Assembly (NCBI GenBank): GCA_037447655.1
Contig: JBBHKE010001275.1
Span: forward strand, 239,332 to 303,331
Length of the DNA: 64,000 nucleotides
Origin: Zygnema cylindricum
Lineage: Eukaryota > Streptophyta > Zygnematophyceae > Zygnematales > Zygnemataceae
Reading direction: 5' to 3'
In this document: positions 15,846 through 28,500 of the stretch, piece after piece
Layout: the number at the start of each line of letters is the position of its first letter
Position numbering within the stretch: the stretch's first letter is position 1
Notes under the pieces: model-generated
Seen by the model: the letters and a program-made list of their open reading frames with translations, nothing else
Database searches by the model: none
What the model was told of the DNA's origin: nothing
Made by a program: the position numbers and the translations under genes

Positions 15846-17402
15846 CTGTACTGTACTGTTGCAGTTGGACATTGGTTACGGTCCAACCTTCTTTTTATAT
15901 GTCGGTTAAACTGGTATAAACAGTATAACAAACATGTTGTCTCGTTTGAACGGTTGTTTCAAAGGTATAAACTGTAGTGTTATCATTTTTACCACTTTTA
16001 ATCTCATGATTTTTCCTGGAGAAATCATTACCCATCTATCATCACATAATATGTGCATTTTTTTTATTTATTTTTTCAAGCCAGCTATACTATTGGCAAA
16101 GCAGAAATTTGTGAGCCAGTTGCGATGTGGTAACATGCCAATGCAGTGACGATACGAAGTATCATATCGTTTTTCTACAGCAGAAAAACATGAGAAGTTC
16201 AAATATACACCAATGGATAGAAAGTTGCAGTCTAAAAGGTAGTTGGGAAGGATGTTGCGTTTGATGACAAGGTCAATAGTTGCTCAATTTATACGCAATC
16301 TTCTTTTCAAGTTTTTTAGCCAAGAAAAGGTATAAATTTTGTCTTGCTTGACATTCATTTATCCAAAACTGGAGCAATCTTCATCACATTGTTGACGCCT
16401 TCGAAAAATTTGTCTTTTATTGGTGACAAAGATAATAAAAAAGAAAGCACCAGCAAGGGAAGAAGCATATGAATCCCAACAAAATCCACACTTCTTTGTT
16501 ACTTTTGCGATTTTTCTAACCAATGCTTAGTTAGAATAAGCAAATTACACGTTTCAAAACCACAACGCCGTTTTCGTGACCAAATACATTTCTAGAAAAG
16601 GTCCTAATAAGATTCCCTTGAACAGAAGTTATCTTGATTTCCTTAATCGCCCCGTTCGACATATTTTTATGTTCGAAATCGAAAAACAAGGGGCAACTTG
16701 AGAGGCATCGTTGGTAAAATGGGCAGTAAAGTCCTTGTGCTTGGCTCTCAGTCATGAGCCCTGGGGTCCTTCACATAAAGTTTTTATTATTTTAATAAAA
16801 TTTATGTTTTTTTGCTTTGTATGATGATCAATGACACTCATGCAAACAACTTATAGACTACAAGTCAGTCAACCAATTCACAAATAGTGTGTGATCAGAT
16901 GATGGTAGGATCTATTAATCTAAATCCAGAGCTACAGGTTGCAAATAAATGGTTTATAACTCTTGGGCGTACGTCTGTTAACAGGTATCTTATTTATGAA
17001 ATACTCTAATACCTCACCATTGGCTACCTACCAATTCAATAGGCTAAGAAAGGAGGTCCTAAAAGGAATGACTGAATCCTAAAAAATGAAATGACTCCGT
17101 AACTCACAGGAACCAATTCTAAATGCATTAGTACGCTAACTAACAGATTAGAAATGAAGCCGTAAACTACATATAAAAACTAGGAGCACTACAAGGAGGC
17201 CAAAAACCACTACGGGGTGATAAGAAACACAACTAATTCTCTCAAATAATTTGACTAAAAAAGGGTGTAAAACGACGTAGATCTTGGTAGATATTGCTCA
17301 AGGCTCTCCGTGTTCAAAACAGAGAGAAGCAACGAAATTTCGGTGGATGAAGCCTGAGCAGTCTTCTTCTTAAGTTGTGACCTTGATGCTACTCACAAAA
17401 CC

Positions 17403-20400
17403 TTATTTATTTGATGTATCAAGTCTAGAGCTCTCCGTGTCATGCAAGATGTTTCTAAAAAATCGGACTCCCTGCAATTAGACACACCAATTTGACCTGT
17501 CAGGTAACAGGCGACACTGGGTACGACTGTTCAATAAAAGTTTTTGCAATCCATCACCTGTGTTTTACAGTGCAATCAACAGGAAGAGGACCAACTTCTC
17601 CAAGCTACTGCAATTTATGGAATGTGAAAGAATCGTCGTTTTCCTTGACTTCAACGAATCAAACTGAACTGAATTGAACTGTTTGAGCTTCATCAAACAT
17701 TTATTCAGCAGAAGAAGCCCAAAATTTTGGCCACACCGCAAAGAAAATTCAATAAGCTATCACCTTTCAGCTGGTGTATATATATATCGTCTTTCCCTTG
17801 CTTTTCAACAAGCATATCTGTGAATACACGCAAAGCGTAAGACTTGACAATGTTTTACACTCGGTACAACTGATGATTTGAACAAGGACTTTCCTATAAA
17901 GACATTCATTTGCAGAAAAACTGTATTTAAAACTTCAAAATTCAACTACTTGTCCCGGCCAAACAACATGGCCCTGTTGAAGCATACAACTAAAAGAATA
18001 TCATGCAGAAAGACGCGTACAAGCTCAAGAACTATGGTAATGAAACAGCTCTTACTTGAAGTGCAAACATGACGTCATCTTCCTGCACCTTCAGTGTGAC
18101 TCTGCGAAGACGTTCCTCTCGTCCTCCTCCTATGGACAGTAAGGCCTGGCAAATCATCACAGCGACCCGGTGACAGACAGTCAAAGGTCAGGCCGTCTCC
18201 AAAAGCAATTTTGCATGTTCAGTGAAGGCTCTTGTAACGAGTCGTCCTGACATCGAGAGTCCTATCAAGCCTATGTTCTTTCATTGCTGGGTGAAACAGC
18301 CATCAAGCATCTTCTTCTCTTTACTGTCCATAATACAGGGTAAAGTTTCTCCTCCTCTCCCCTCCCCATGGGTCCCTGCATCCTCGTCACTCACCAAATC
18401 CCCACAAAAACTCTCCCACTACACCTCCTCAAAAACTTTCCCACTTCCCCCTCAAACACCCCTTTTTGACGTCGAACCAACCTGATCTGCCAGCACGGTA
18501 CACATTCCAGAAAACTCCGCTGCTGTCAGCGGTCGCATTGCTGTCTGCTTGCATAGATTCCCATATGCTTCGCTTAACTGCAGTTACCATCCCAAAGCAA
18601 ATGAGGACATTGGTTTTTAAGCTTTGCCATATCCAAATGTGTGCAAGCAGAGGTTTCCAAATGCTTCATTTGACTGAAATTTACATCCAAATGCAAATAG
18701 GAACATTAGTTTTTAAGCTTTGCCATGTTCAAGCCGAAGATAGTATACAACTGAGCTTTGTTAGAAGTAGTTAATTTTGTTTTAAGAAATCCTTGACCTC
18801 GGATAACCATGCAAGAGTCGGTAATAACTACCCTCGCAAGGTAGTTATTACCGACATGTAAGATGGTCAGACACCCGCATTGGGATTTTTAGGGCCCTAT
18901 TCAAAGTACTTGATAGGGGAAAAACAAAACTCAGCAATTCACCAGTCTCCTTGAATCAGGAAAAGATGTTCAGGTGCAGCAATATATTCCTTTTGCTAGC
19001 ATTCCCTTTCTCTCGCGTTTTTCATTCACATGAACTACAGTAAGAGAACCATAAAAAACCACTGGATGGCCATTCCAGCCAGATACTGCACCTCGTGTGC
19101 AAATCTAAAAATGCGAAGCTCACTGCTAGTCCCTAAATCTGTCGAAGGTCAATGTTTCATAGTTGGATCTAAAATCACACTAGCATATTATTGGACTAAC
19201 TAAAATACTTGTCTGATGAGCACCTAACCTATCACATGTATTCTCTCACAATTGGTATGATACTACAAATTCATAAGGCGGAAACAGCGAAGAATCAATC
19301 TGAAGTAACACTCGGTTTTCCGAGGGCTTGAAGCTAAAAGCATCTAAAAATAGAAATGCCAAAAAGGGCCATCAAAATTGTGAGTTATAAAATAAGAACT
19401 CGAAGCATACATCAGCTTGATTCTTAAAGGGCCAAACACTTAATATTAAGTTTGAGAACGTATTCAAAAGTCTCAAGTTAACAAACGTAAATTTTCAAAG
19501 CCCGGTTACTTGGCAAAATTCGATCCACGGATTTCCTTTCTCCCCTTTAACCTTATGTTCCAACATATCATCGAGCCAATATTTCTGCAGTCTGTAACTC
19601 CATCCAGCCAGTGTAATTTCCTAATCAAGACAATTGTCCATTGAGTCATCCATACCTTTCCAAGGTTGTCATCTTTCTTCCTCCGGCGAAATAAGCGGAC
19701 AGCTGAACAAAGAACCATCTGCACCCAATGAAACCTGAGCAGAACTCAATATAACTGCCCTTAGTTGCAAGCCCTGACTTGATTTTCCTTGCTGAGCATT
19801 GTCATCAAATGCTTACGAGTGTGCCCAAACGCTCGCAATCAGTAAGGTGAAGAAAGGTGTTGAAAGACATTGTTATAGTCCTGAAAGAGGTCACACAGAC
19901 CAAAACCAGCAGGTACTGGACTCTAAATGGAGAACATTGGACCACTTTGCTGATACGAACTGGTCCGGAAGCCCATTGCTAGGAAGAAGTTTACTAAGAG
20001 GGAAAGGTATTCACCTGTTGATGCTGAGGTAACGCGCGTATAATTTCAATCAGAGGAGACTTGAAGCTTCCTGATAATGCACGTGCCATGTGCTCAACTC
20101 GCACCTGTGGGCCACCAGATGTCTTCAGGTAAGCTTCTCATAGAAACCAGTTCATCAAAACACAAAATTAATCCACTGAAGATAGAAAAATGGAGTTGGT
20201 AATTTAGAGCGTACTAACTGAACTTGAAATCTACCACCTCATGTTTTCAAAATGCTTTATTATCTGATATATGCTCATACCTATGCTTGTATGCTCCAAT
20301 ATTTAGTGTTATTTACTTCGCAAGTTTATGACTGTTTCTGCTTGTGTCCTCTTTTATCATCACTGGTGTGCATACGGGTTCCACAATCCTGCTAGCAGCT

Positions 20401-23400
20401 TACTCGTAAGATATCATGGTAACATCATAATAATATGGTATAATATACATAGCCATATGTAGGTGCAACATAACAGAAGGGACAGCCAGCAAACTTACCT
20501 GGACTCGGACAGCTGATTTTGCTGCAACTGGTTGCTCCCCTTGAATGCCATTAGCAGCTGCCATGTCACTGTCACACTCTTGGGTTGACGAGCACACCAT
20601 CTCTGCCTCCGCTAGTCCCAACGCAGTTCTGTGATCCAATCGGGTATCATCAGCATTGTCGCAGCCAGTTACCAACAAACTCTTCAACAACAGATCATCA
20701 ACAACGTGACACATACATTCATATTTTCTGATTCCTTATTTTCGGGAGATTTATATATTCATCTTTTTTTCTGAAACCTTAGGTTGGGGGTCAGTAAAAT
20801 CTAACCTGCAGACATCAAGAGCAATCCGCATGTCCCCCGAACTGGCTGCCACTTTCTGTTGTTGCCACAATAGGAACGGAGTCAATTATTTTGGTTAGAT
20901 AAGTGTAGCCTTTCAGCTTCAACTTTTGGGACATACAATTGAGATTCTTGCAAAGTGTGCAAGCAGAACTGTGAGCTTATGACGAAGCATCAGAGCTTAT
21001 AGAGAGGAAAAAGAAAGGGTAAAGACTGGTTGTCAGTTGAAGTATACTCACACGCGCACAAAGTTCCAAAGCTCGGGTTTCAAAAAACTCATCCTTCAAT
21101 GCCTGCTCCAACCACCAAGGAATCTGTGAGCTACAAAGTCTAGTTTCCCAGCAAACTAATACCATGAGATCTTGGACATCCACCACATTGAACAGGATAT
21201 TTCTACAGGCCGAGCTCATGCATAAAAAGGAGTTGACAGTCAGTTTAGGACAACTTACAATGTATTACACTCATTTTATCACACAAGCTCTCTCAAAGTA
21301 AGAAGCTCTATCTGCTATGCTAAGACAGTAAAATATGTCGCTTCTTTCAACCAGTCTAGAAAGCACACAGGAGCTACTCCCATTGGAAAATGCATGCTTG
21401 CGGAGTTTGACGAATAGAAGGATGGTGTTGTGATCAGTTCAGAGGGACAACTACACTGCCAATCGCTATTGAAGTAAATCACTCTGATTCAAGTGAGTGT
21501 TTTTTTGACCCAAAAACATAAATTAGTGTCAACAATACTATTTAACTAAGTGGCCCATAATGGGCCACGTGGGAAAACATAATGTGGTGTAGTTAATTCT
21601 ACTAAAGTGCTAACGCTAATAATTCACTTACTCTAATAGAGATGGGTAGCATAACTTAATGCACCTCTTACATTTACCTCGAGTCTCTGTTGAAGCAATT
21701 TCAAAATCTGCTCCTTGTTGTATGCTGGAAAGGTAATTACATCAGGGTTACCTGCAATTCATGAACCCAATCACACATTTACACTCCAACTAGACCTTTC
21801 CACAAAAAAGAGAGATTAAACAAAAGGACCATGTTTAACTGTGACAATGAAACATGACTTTACGCAGAACTTGCTTTCCAAATTGACAAGATGGTAAGGA
21901 CAGAAACCAGAAAACTCACAATTGAGTGTTTTTAATTTTGGTAAGAAACGGTCGGTTAAATCAATTGCATTTGCAATACCTGTCACACCAGCAGTTAACA
22001 AGAAGCAATATCAAAGGTATGTAAGCTTGTGAATGTGGAATGATGAAGTAAATCCTAAAACGACAATCGTGAAGTCAAAAGATGCAAGACCTATTCATTG
22101 AAACCTGGAAAGTAGACGTTATTCAAAACCTCCTGGCGAATATGGTGCATAATCAAAGTGTGAGAAGATGAACAATTTGAAGCACAGGTGAAATTTGAAA
22201 TAGCCATGCTTCTGTAACAACCCACCAATTAGTATGCAGCGAGAATCTGGCAAAGTAGGCAGGAGGAACAGGTCATACAAAACAGAAAACTCCCTCGTCA
22301 CTAGATGATCCATTTCATCCACAATAATCAGCCTGCAAGTTTGACAAAACCAGTCAGATGATAAGCATTTTAATTATTAGACACGCATATAAAAGAACAT
22401 AGCTTCTATGCTTGGTCAAACTCCCGCTTGTCAAAAATCCACAAGCTAGTCTACCTCTAAAAAAAGATGAAACTGTGAATATTCCTGAAAGAAAATGAGG
22501 TATTTCCTACATACACCATATCTTTCTGTTCCTTCTGCGATTTCGAAAACTTCATCAACTCCTTGAGCTCCTTCAGAGCTGCGCCCTTGTTTTTGACTTT
22601 TTTATACGCTTGTTGCCCTTGTTCACCAAGAGTGTCAAGAATCTGCAACGAAGGTGCCAAAATCTTCTCTGCAGTTAGTAACTATCTGACAAATACGACC
22701 TTTAATACTAATCCGAGACAAACAACAAGTTCAACATGACAAACCTACTTGATAACCAGCATTCATATGAGCCTTTCACTGTATAGCATCCTCCTATTTT
22801 AACTGCCAGAAAGGATCTGCAACTTACTCTTTGAAAAACTTGGTGTGGGTTGTTGAGAGACATGCAATTAATATCCACAAGTTGGAGTGTGCCACCAGCA
22901 ACCTGGAAGGAATGGCCATAAACCAGTCAGCAGTGAAGGAAAGATGATGATGATGTTCCCAAAATGATTCAAATTTCTTGTTCGTTTGCTTCTCTGTTTC
23001 ATGCTCTCTTTTTCTTTTGCTTCTCTATTCAATGCCCCTTTTTTCTTTTCTCTACTCCTTTTTTCTTCGATGGCTTTCCTCTGCTTTTAATGCGCCCGCT
23101 TTTTCCAATAAAACTACTTTGCCTGCAACGCCTTCATACAAAATGCTCACAGGAGAGGCAGTTGAAGCTACACTGCCTATGACTATTAGTGTTGCGAACA
23201 CTCATTAGGCCGCAATTATTTTTGGCCGAAAATCATAAAATAGTAACGATGATACCATTGAAGGAAATGGACTACAATCCGGACGCCTTGCTAAACTAAA
23301 TTAATATTATACATTCTAGTTCCTTTTCACTAATAGCGATGAGCAGTGCACTACACTGTCCATCACTATTATAGTCAATCACTAATATTCGAGTGAGTGT

Positions 23401-24131
23401 TTCCTTTAACCAAAATCATAAATTACTATTTCGTTAAATGAGCCATGTGGCTGTGTAGTTAATTCGAATAAAGTGTCAATGCGAATAATTCACTACATTC
23501 CTCACCTCCTGCAACAAATCCTTCGCCACGTGCGTTATTTCACGCATAGTGATAGATTTGCCTGTGCCCGGGCAGCCACAGACATACAAACTTCCTGCTT
23601 TCCCTTCCTCAATGCACTTCTTGCAAAAATCAATAACCTGGTCACGTTGAGTACTACGGCAAAGGATTTTTTCCGGTACGGCCGATAAATGGAGCGCGGC
23701 CTGTGGCGACTGTAGACCACCATCGTCAGTCTTTTCAGCAGTTCCTACACAATAGTCAAGGAAAAGAATGAATCTCTGACATGGCGCAGCTTTTACGAAT
23801 CATACAACCATGCATATTATGACTATATTTCTAGTTTATATGAGCACCGGACTAAACAAATACTTTTCAGCAATCCATACACAATAGTCGAATGACTTCG
23901 CAAATAAATGCGGCTTCTACGAATGATAAAACCGGACACAATATGACTATATTTCTTATTCATATGAGCACCAGCATATGCTTATACAATACCTCTGCAA
24001 CTCCAGAGCTGCCGCTTTACATTCCTCTCAGGCGTTTCGGCTGAGAGAGACTGGCCCGCCTCGACTATGGCCTCCTGTCTGGATCTCTTGCGGGTCAGGG
24101 AACTTGGGTGGTTTGCAGGCATGGTAGCCAT
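17403..24131 (-). CDS. CDC6: CDC6, AAA+ ATPase that loads the MCM helicase
   Basis: Licenses replication origins together with ORC and CDT1 in the nucleus. Exons in coding order: 23993-24131, 23506-23744, 22828-22902, 22515-22642, 22226-22332, 21920-21979, 21678-21751, 21052-21123, 20806-20855, 20499-20628, 20015-20104, 19656-19718, about 18482-18544, 18056-18129, 17403-17471. Phases agree from exon 1 through exon 12. One short exon between 19655 and 18545 is probably missing from this model, and the 3' border of the 18482 exon is uncertain. Seen directly: a basic N-terminus, Walker A GCPGTGKS (residues 103-110), Walker B LIIVDEMD (195-202), sensor-1 region GIANAIDLTDRFLP, the sensor-2 region ALELCARKVAASSGDMR, and a winged-helix C-terminal part (PLTAAEFSGMC, RLRRVTLKVQEDDVMFALQ, GVRFFRN). 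ORC1 is the nearest alternative, but there is no BAH domain and the C-terminus is CDC6-like. Confidence 0.92.
18817..18855. repeat. 16-bp perfect hairpin in a CDC6 intron
   Basis: GTCGGTAATAACTACC (18817-18832), 7-nt loop, and its exact complement (18840-18855). No similar hairpin was seen elsewhere in the window. Confidence 0.85.
21452..21653. mobile_element. MITE copy in a CDC6 intron
   Basis: Left end CACTGCCAATCGCTATT, right end CTAATAGAGATGGGTAGCATA, about 202 bp. It lies 25 bp upstream (sense of + numbering) of CDC6 exon 21678-21751, on the side of that exon's donor. Confidence 0.8.
23168..23350. mobile_element. MITE copy in CDC6 intron 2, first of two in tandem
   Basis: Left end CACTGCCTATGACTATTAG (from 23171), right end CTAATAGCGATGAGCAGTG (from 23330). 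The next copy starts at once. Confidence 0.7.
23351..23500. mobile_element. Truncated MITE ending at the CDC6 exon 2 donor site
   Basis: Left end CACTGTCCATCACTATT. The internal GCGAATAATTCACTA block is normally followed by about 20 bp of terminal repeat; here that is replaced by the donor of CDC6 exon 23506-23744 (GTGAGG on the minus strand). Confidence 0.65.
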
Positions 24132-25502
24132 CAGTTGGCAGCTAAGGAAGTGCAAACGCGGTTAGGTTTTAGCTTCACAAGTGTACTGTACTGTAACTGT
24201 ACCACTTAGTGTAGTCATCCAGTAAGCAATGTGCCAAAAATGTAGTCCGCCCTTTGGGCGCCGCAAAAAAGGGCGGGAAACTTTCAAACGGTTTGAATTT
24301 AGTCATGTAATATCGATAGTCACACCAGTGTTGGCGATACTATGTTAATGGACCGGTCTTTGGTTGCGATATTCATCACGGTGACCGATAATTGGCGAAA
24401 AAAATGGTTGCCGTACGTTTAATCGCCTGTTGCAGTGTTTCAACGTGTGATAGTATTAAGCGTATCGGATCCGCATTTCGTATGAACACGATCTATATCG
24501 TTCAGTGTGGCATTTACAGTGCGGTTTAAAATGACGGTTGGCTTGGAGCATAGTTGTTCACGGCGATTAGTGCGAACGTACCGTACGTGACGAATTATAC
24601 GTAACAAACGCATTGAACCTTTTGATCAAATCGCAAAAAATCGTTAATGAATTTCCTTCCGTACTATTCCGTACATAAAAAAAAACAAAAAACTATTACA
24701 TATAACGCAGTTTGCAAGTTTTTCGCGTTAAATGAGCGGTAAGAAAATAAACTGTTTAAACTTTTATCACAGAGTATTTTTAAATGGAACGACCGTACCA
24801 AATGGTAGTCCTGTCGTCCACCTTCAGGTATTCTACGGAGTGAACGCTTCCGGGTTCGAATGTTACCAAGATAAAATTTTAGCAATTTCGTCTCTGTTCC
24901 ATGGCGTCTTCTTTCAAAAAAAATTGAAGAAGACGCCCGTACAAATTTCAAACTGAATGCGCGAAATTATTGTGACGTCCAACGTCTCTTTTCGAAAATG
25001 TCCGTACATTTTCGATTATATAACGTACAACTTCCGTGGTATTTCTGTTCAGTTCACTGAACAGAAAGTACCAATAAGTGCGACACATATTTCCCGTTTT
25101 ATTCCGTACATATCTGTGAAGAAATGTACAGTTACAGTAATTAGTTTACAGGTTTCCGTAAAATTTCAGTTTCAGTTTACAGTACACGTTTTTTTACGAT
25201 TTTTTCAAAAGTCACGAATTATACGTTTCAATCGCAAAAAAGGAAAAAATCGCGCGATTTGAACAACTATGGCTTGGAGAAAGATGCCGAACTTGCGTCA
25301 TGGATTGACCTCTCACGTGCCTGTTTGCCATTTTAGGGTTTTTTTTTAGGGGTGCCGTAGATTTGCGCTTTTGAAACTACGGTCCGCTGTATCATTGATT
25401 TGGCCCATCCATGAAATGCCTTCCCCTGCTTCACTCTTCGTAAAATCCCCCACTATCATTCCTCGACTAATATATCTCACCTCCTAAAAAACCCTAAAAG
25501 CT
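24132..25502. promoter_or_regulatory. Divergent upstream region of CDC6 and the RNA methyltransferase, rich in hairpins
   Basis: 1,371 bp between op­posed start codons with no supported gene. It holds TACTG tandem repeats (24183-24196), at least seven CCGTAC words, three hairpins (24903-24937, 24992-25015, 25042-25067), two copies of ACGAATTATACGT (near 24592 and 25216) about 620 bp apart, and AAACCCTAAA-type boxes at 25333-25342 and 25489-25500. The last of these lies within 15 bp of the methyltransferase start. Control of both genes from here is inferred. Confidence 0.5.
24903..25067. repeat. Cluster of three consecutive hairpins
   Basis: 24903-24937: GGCGTCTTCTTTCAA pairs with TTGAAGAAGACGCC with one bulged base. 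24992-25015: TCGAAAATGT pairs with ACATTTTCGA across a 4-nt loop. 25042-25067: TTTCTGTTCAGT pairs with ACTGAACAGAAA across a 2-nt loop. Confidence 0.8.
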
Positions 25503-28500
25503 ATGGTTCTCTGCATGTATAGCTGTCATCAAGGTGCTATAGGCTTTGTCCTTAGTAGAAACCTGACGCTGACGTTGACGCTGCCTTCAATTCAGTCTTT
25601 AAATCGCATATATTCCTCTGGTCTGCCAAGTCTAACCGTACTCTTGCAAAAAAGGCCAAACTTATCAATCCGTTGTGCTGGTTTTGGAGGCCGCTTTCGA
25701 CCAACTCCCTTTTCGCTTCCCGAAGAGGTTCCGCTTTGGTTAGAAGTTGCTAGAAAACAAGTATTGCATACATCTTTAGCCAATTTCAGAGCGCTTCTGG
25801 TTGAGGTAGACGAGGAGAAAACAGGAGGGTGGGAAAAAGTACATGAAAGTGGGAGAGAATCGACGATTGTCGAGGAAAAAGAGACAATTGTCCGTCAACC
25901 ATGGCGTGTTTTAGTTACAAGCCGTCATCGGATTTTTGCATCTGCTTTTCATCTGGAGGCTCGATTTATGGGCTTTAAAACTCTGAAGGAAATGTCTCTT
26001 TACACTGTTCCGGAGTGTTGGTTGGATAGAGATGTTTTGTCGCGTCTCTCTCGGATGCGTGGACTTCGCGCTGTGGTAAGTGATGTAAAATTTGGAGAGG
26101 AACTTGGAAAGTAATCTGGAAAGTAATTTGCAAAGTAATTTGGACAGTAATGTGGAAGGAAATATGGGAATTGAGCAAGAAAATGTGATGTGTGTCAATT
26201 TCTCAACCTTTTTTTTTCAAGTTGGAAATAGAACTCTTGGAGTACGAGGGTCATTTTTGTGGAACTTTGAGTATTTGGGAAGAAAAACGGAAAGACGAAA
26301 AATATGACAAAGAATTGATTTACATAATAAGATTCATGTCTCAGTTCATCTATTTGCGAAATGGGTTTTTTCCATCACTGTCACCAAATACATTCGATGA
26401 ATGGGCTTCATTCTAGATTGGAAGTAACATTACTAGCCGGGTCTAGCAACGAGCTCGTCTTTTATTTCCTTAAATTCTCACTTATTATTCTCACTTGTTA
26501 AGTTTGAAATTTTAGAATTAATAGGTCTCACTTTTATTTCCTTAAATTCTCACTTATTAGTCTCACTTTTAAAGTTTGAAATTTTAAAATTTCTCGGTCT
26601 CGTTTTTTATTTCCTTAAATCCTCATTTATTATTCTCACCGTTTAAGCTTGAAATTTCCAAAATTTCGTGATTGCCAGCTATTCAGCCTTAGGAAATTGC
26701 ATTAGCATGACGTCATTGCTACGAGATATTGTGTAAAGTATTTTTGTATTTGCTGTGAATGCCTTTTGAGATTTTTTTTTTAAGTATGATGAAATTTTGG
26801 CTGATCATTAATATGACTGCATTTTGTTTCATGATCAGTCAGCTGACAGGAAGTGGATACTCTTTACACATGACAAAAACTTGTCCGTGTATTTTTTTTA
26901 GAGTTGAATAGTAAGAACAAGGACTTGCCTATGAATCAAATCACTTCGGCATAAAAGAAAATTCAAAAGATGGTACAAGTTGCGATCGTAATACTCTGGG
27001 TTTGTCACGTATTACTATTATAGGCAAACTCACTGATGAATTTGGTTCAGCGTGAAATCATAGTGTAAAAATGTTATTTCCATGTCTTGGAAATGCCAAA
27101 TTTTGTGCATGTTAAATTTTATTGAAGTCAACTGTAAATTTTGTACCAGATTTGAAATGTATCGTCTTTTTTGCATTCGCCTAGTGATATTGTAGTAAAA
27201 CTTATCTCTCCTCAAACTCCTCTTAAAAAATGCTATCCATTCGCATTTAACTTAGTGAAAATGTTTGAACTGGCTGTTTTCCAGAGGGGCATGTAGGTAG
27301 TAACGGAAAGATGAAAATTTGTCTTTTACACAAATAAGACAGAATTTCTCAAATACTTGTCACAGTTTTTATCATTCAGTCAACACACATGTTCTTTTTG
27401 TTGTTGCTTTCCTACTCCTCGAATTGAGATTAGCTATTGATACTTATTTCCACGATCTAATGTTCACACATTCTTGACACAGCACAACTGCTGAATGCAT
27501 TAGAGATTTCTGGACAGTTGGCTGCACCGCCCATCGCTATTAGAGTTGGTGAATTATTAGCTTTAACACTTTATTAGAATTACTATACTAAATTATGTTT
27601 AACCATGTGGCTCGATACTGGCCACTTGACTAAATACGTTATTAACACTAATTTTGATTTTGGGTATAAAAAACACGCTCTCGAATTAGAGTGATCAACT
27701 CAAATAGCCATGATGCAGTGTAATTTATCTGATGCAACAATGAAATGCAATTTTTTTGTTTGTTGAACCAGATGGAGCCCCTTGCCGTTGGAAGCACGGT
27801 GGAGGAGCTTGTAGATGCAGTATGCAGCTTGGAAATAGGCGGGCTTCTTTCAGGCTGTCTTATGTCCCACGAATGCCTGTCTCCTACTCCAGGCCGTTTG
27901 CCTCGCTTGAGTATGCCTCTTTCTCACTCAAAGTTTAGCTGGAACCACAGTTCAAATGTGTGAAAACAATTAGAAATGCTAGATCCTTTTACCCCATACT
28001 AATATGCATACTATACTTGAAAGTACCGTATGATTGGGCGCATAATACTCCGTAACAGGATATAGAGTTTCCAGTCATTTTTGCACACTTGACCTATGGC
28101 TGGAACAGTGCTCATAAAGACTTCTTGCCGTTAATGTGATGCCTACTAAATCTTGTACAGATCAAAGTTGTCAGGATCACATGATGTTTACTACCTATCT
28201 GTTTGTTTGTGCAGTGGAACAAATGCTTGCAATTTTCCTTGTGTGTTCCTGTCTGTCTTGTGTTTTAGAAATATGCTGTACCGCATGTGGACTTTATCAA
28301 CTTCATATCTGGCAGTTAATCGGCACTGAAACTTTAGTATCCTGTGTTTCATTCCAAAACCTTTTGACTCGTGCAAATATTGCCTGAAGTATCATTTGAG
28401 AACAAGATGGTGTTGTTGTTTAACAATTTGTTCATTGTTTGCCAAAATGTATTATCTATGCATGAATCAACACAATCTACCACTTGCATTAATTCACATA

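Larger units (their letters stand above)
15056..17402. other. Spacer between ATG4 and CDC6
   Basis: No supported gene in 2.3 kb. It holds TACTG tandem motifs (15535-15560 and 15841-15857) and one foldback MITE (15637-15845). 15860-17402 is AT-rich and shows no recognisable coding frame. Confidence 0.6.

Noticed and set aside
19506-19640. Candidate for the missing CDC6 exon (KYWLDDMLEHK region)
   Set aside because: Phase is acceptable, but the residues do not resemble the expected CDC6 segment; left unassigned.
26192-26416. Possible extra exon of the methyltransferase after a T-rich acceptor (LEIELLEYEGHF)
   Set aside because: Exon 25503-26075 joins exon 27772-27910 directly in phase and with sensible family similarity; this segment lacks a good donor in the required phase.
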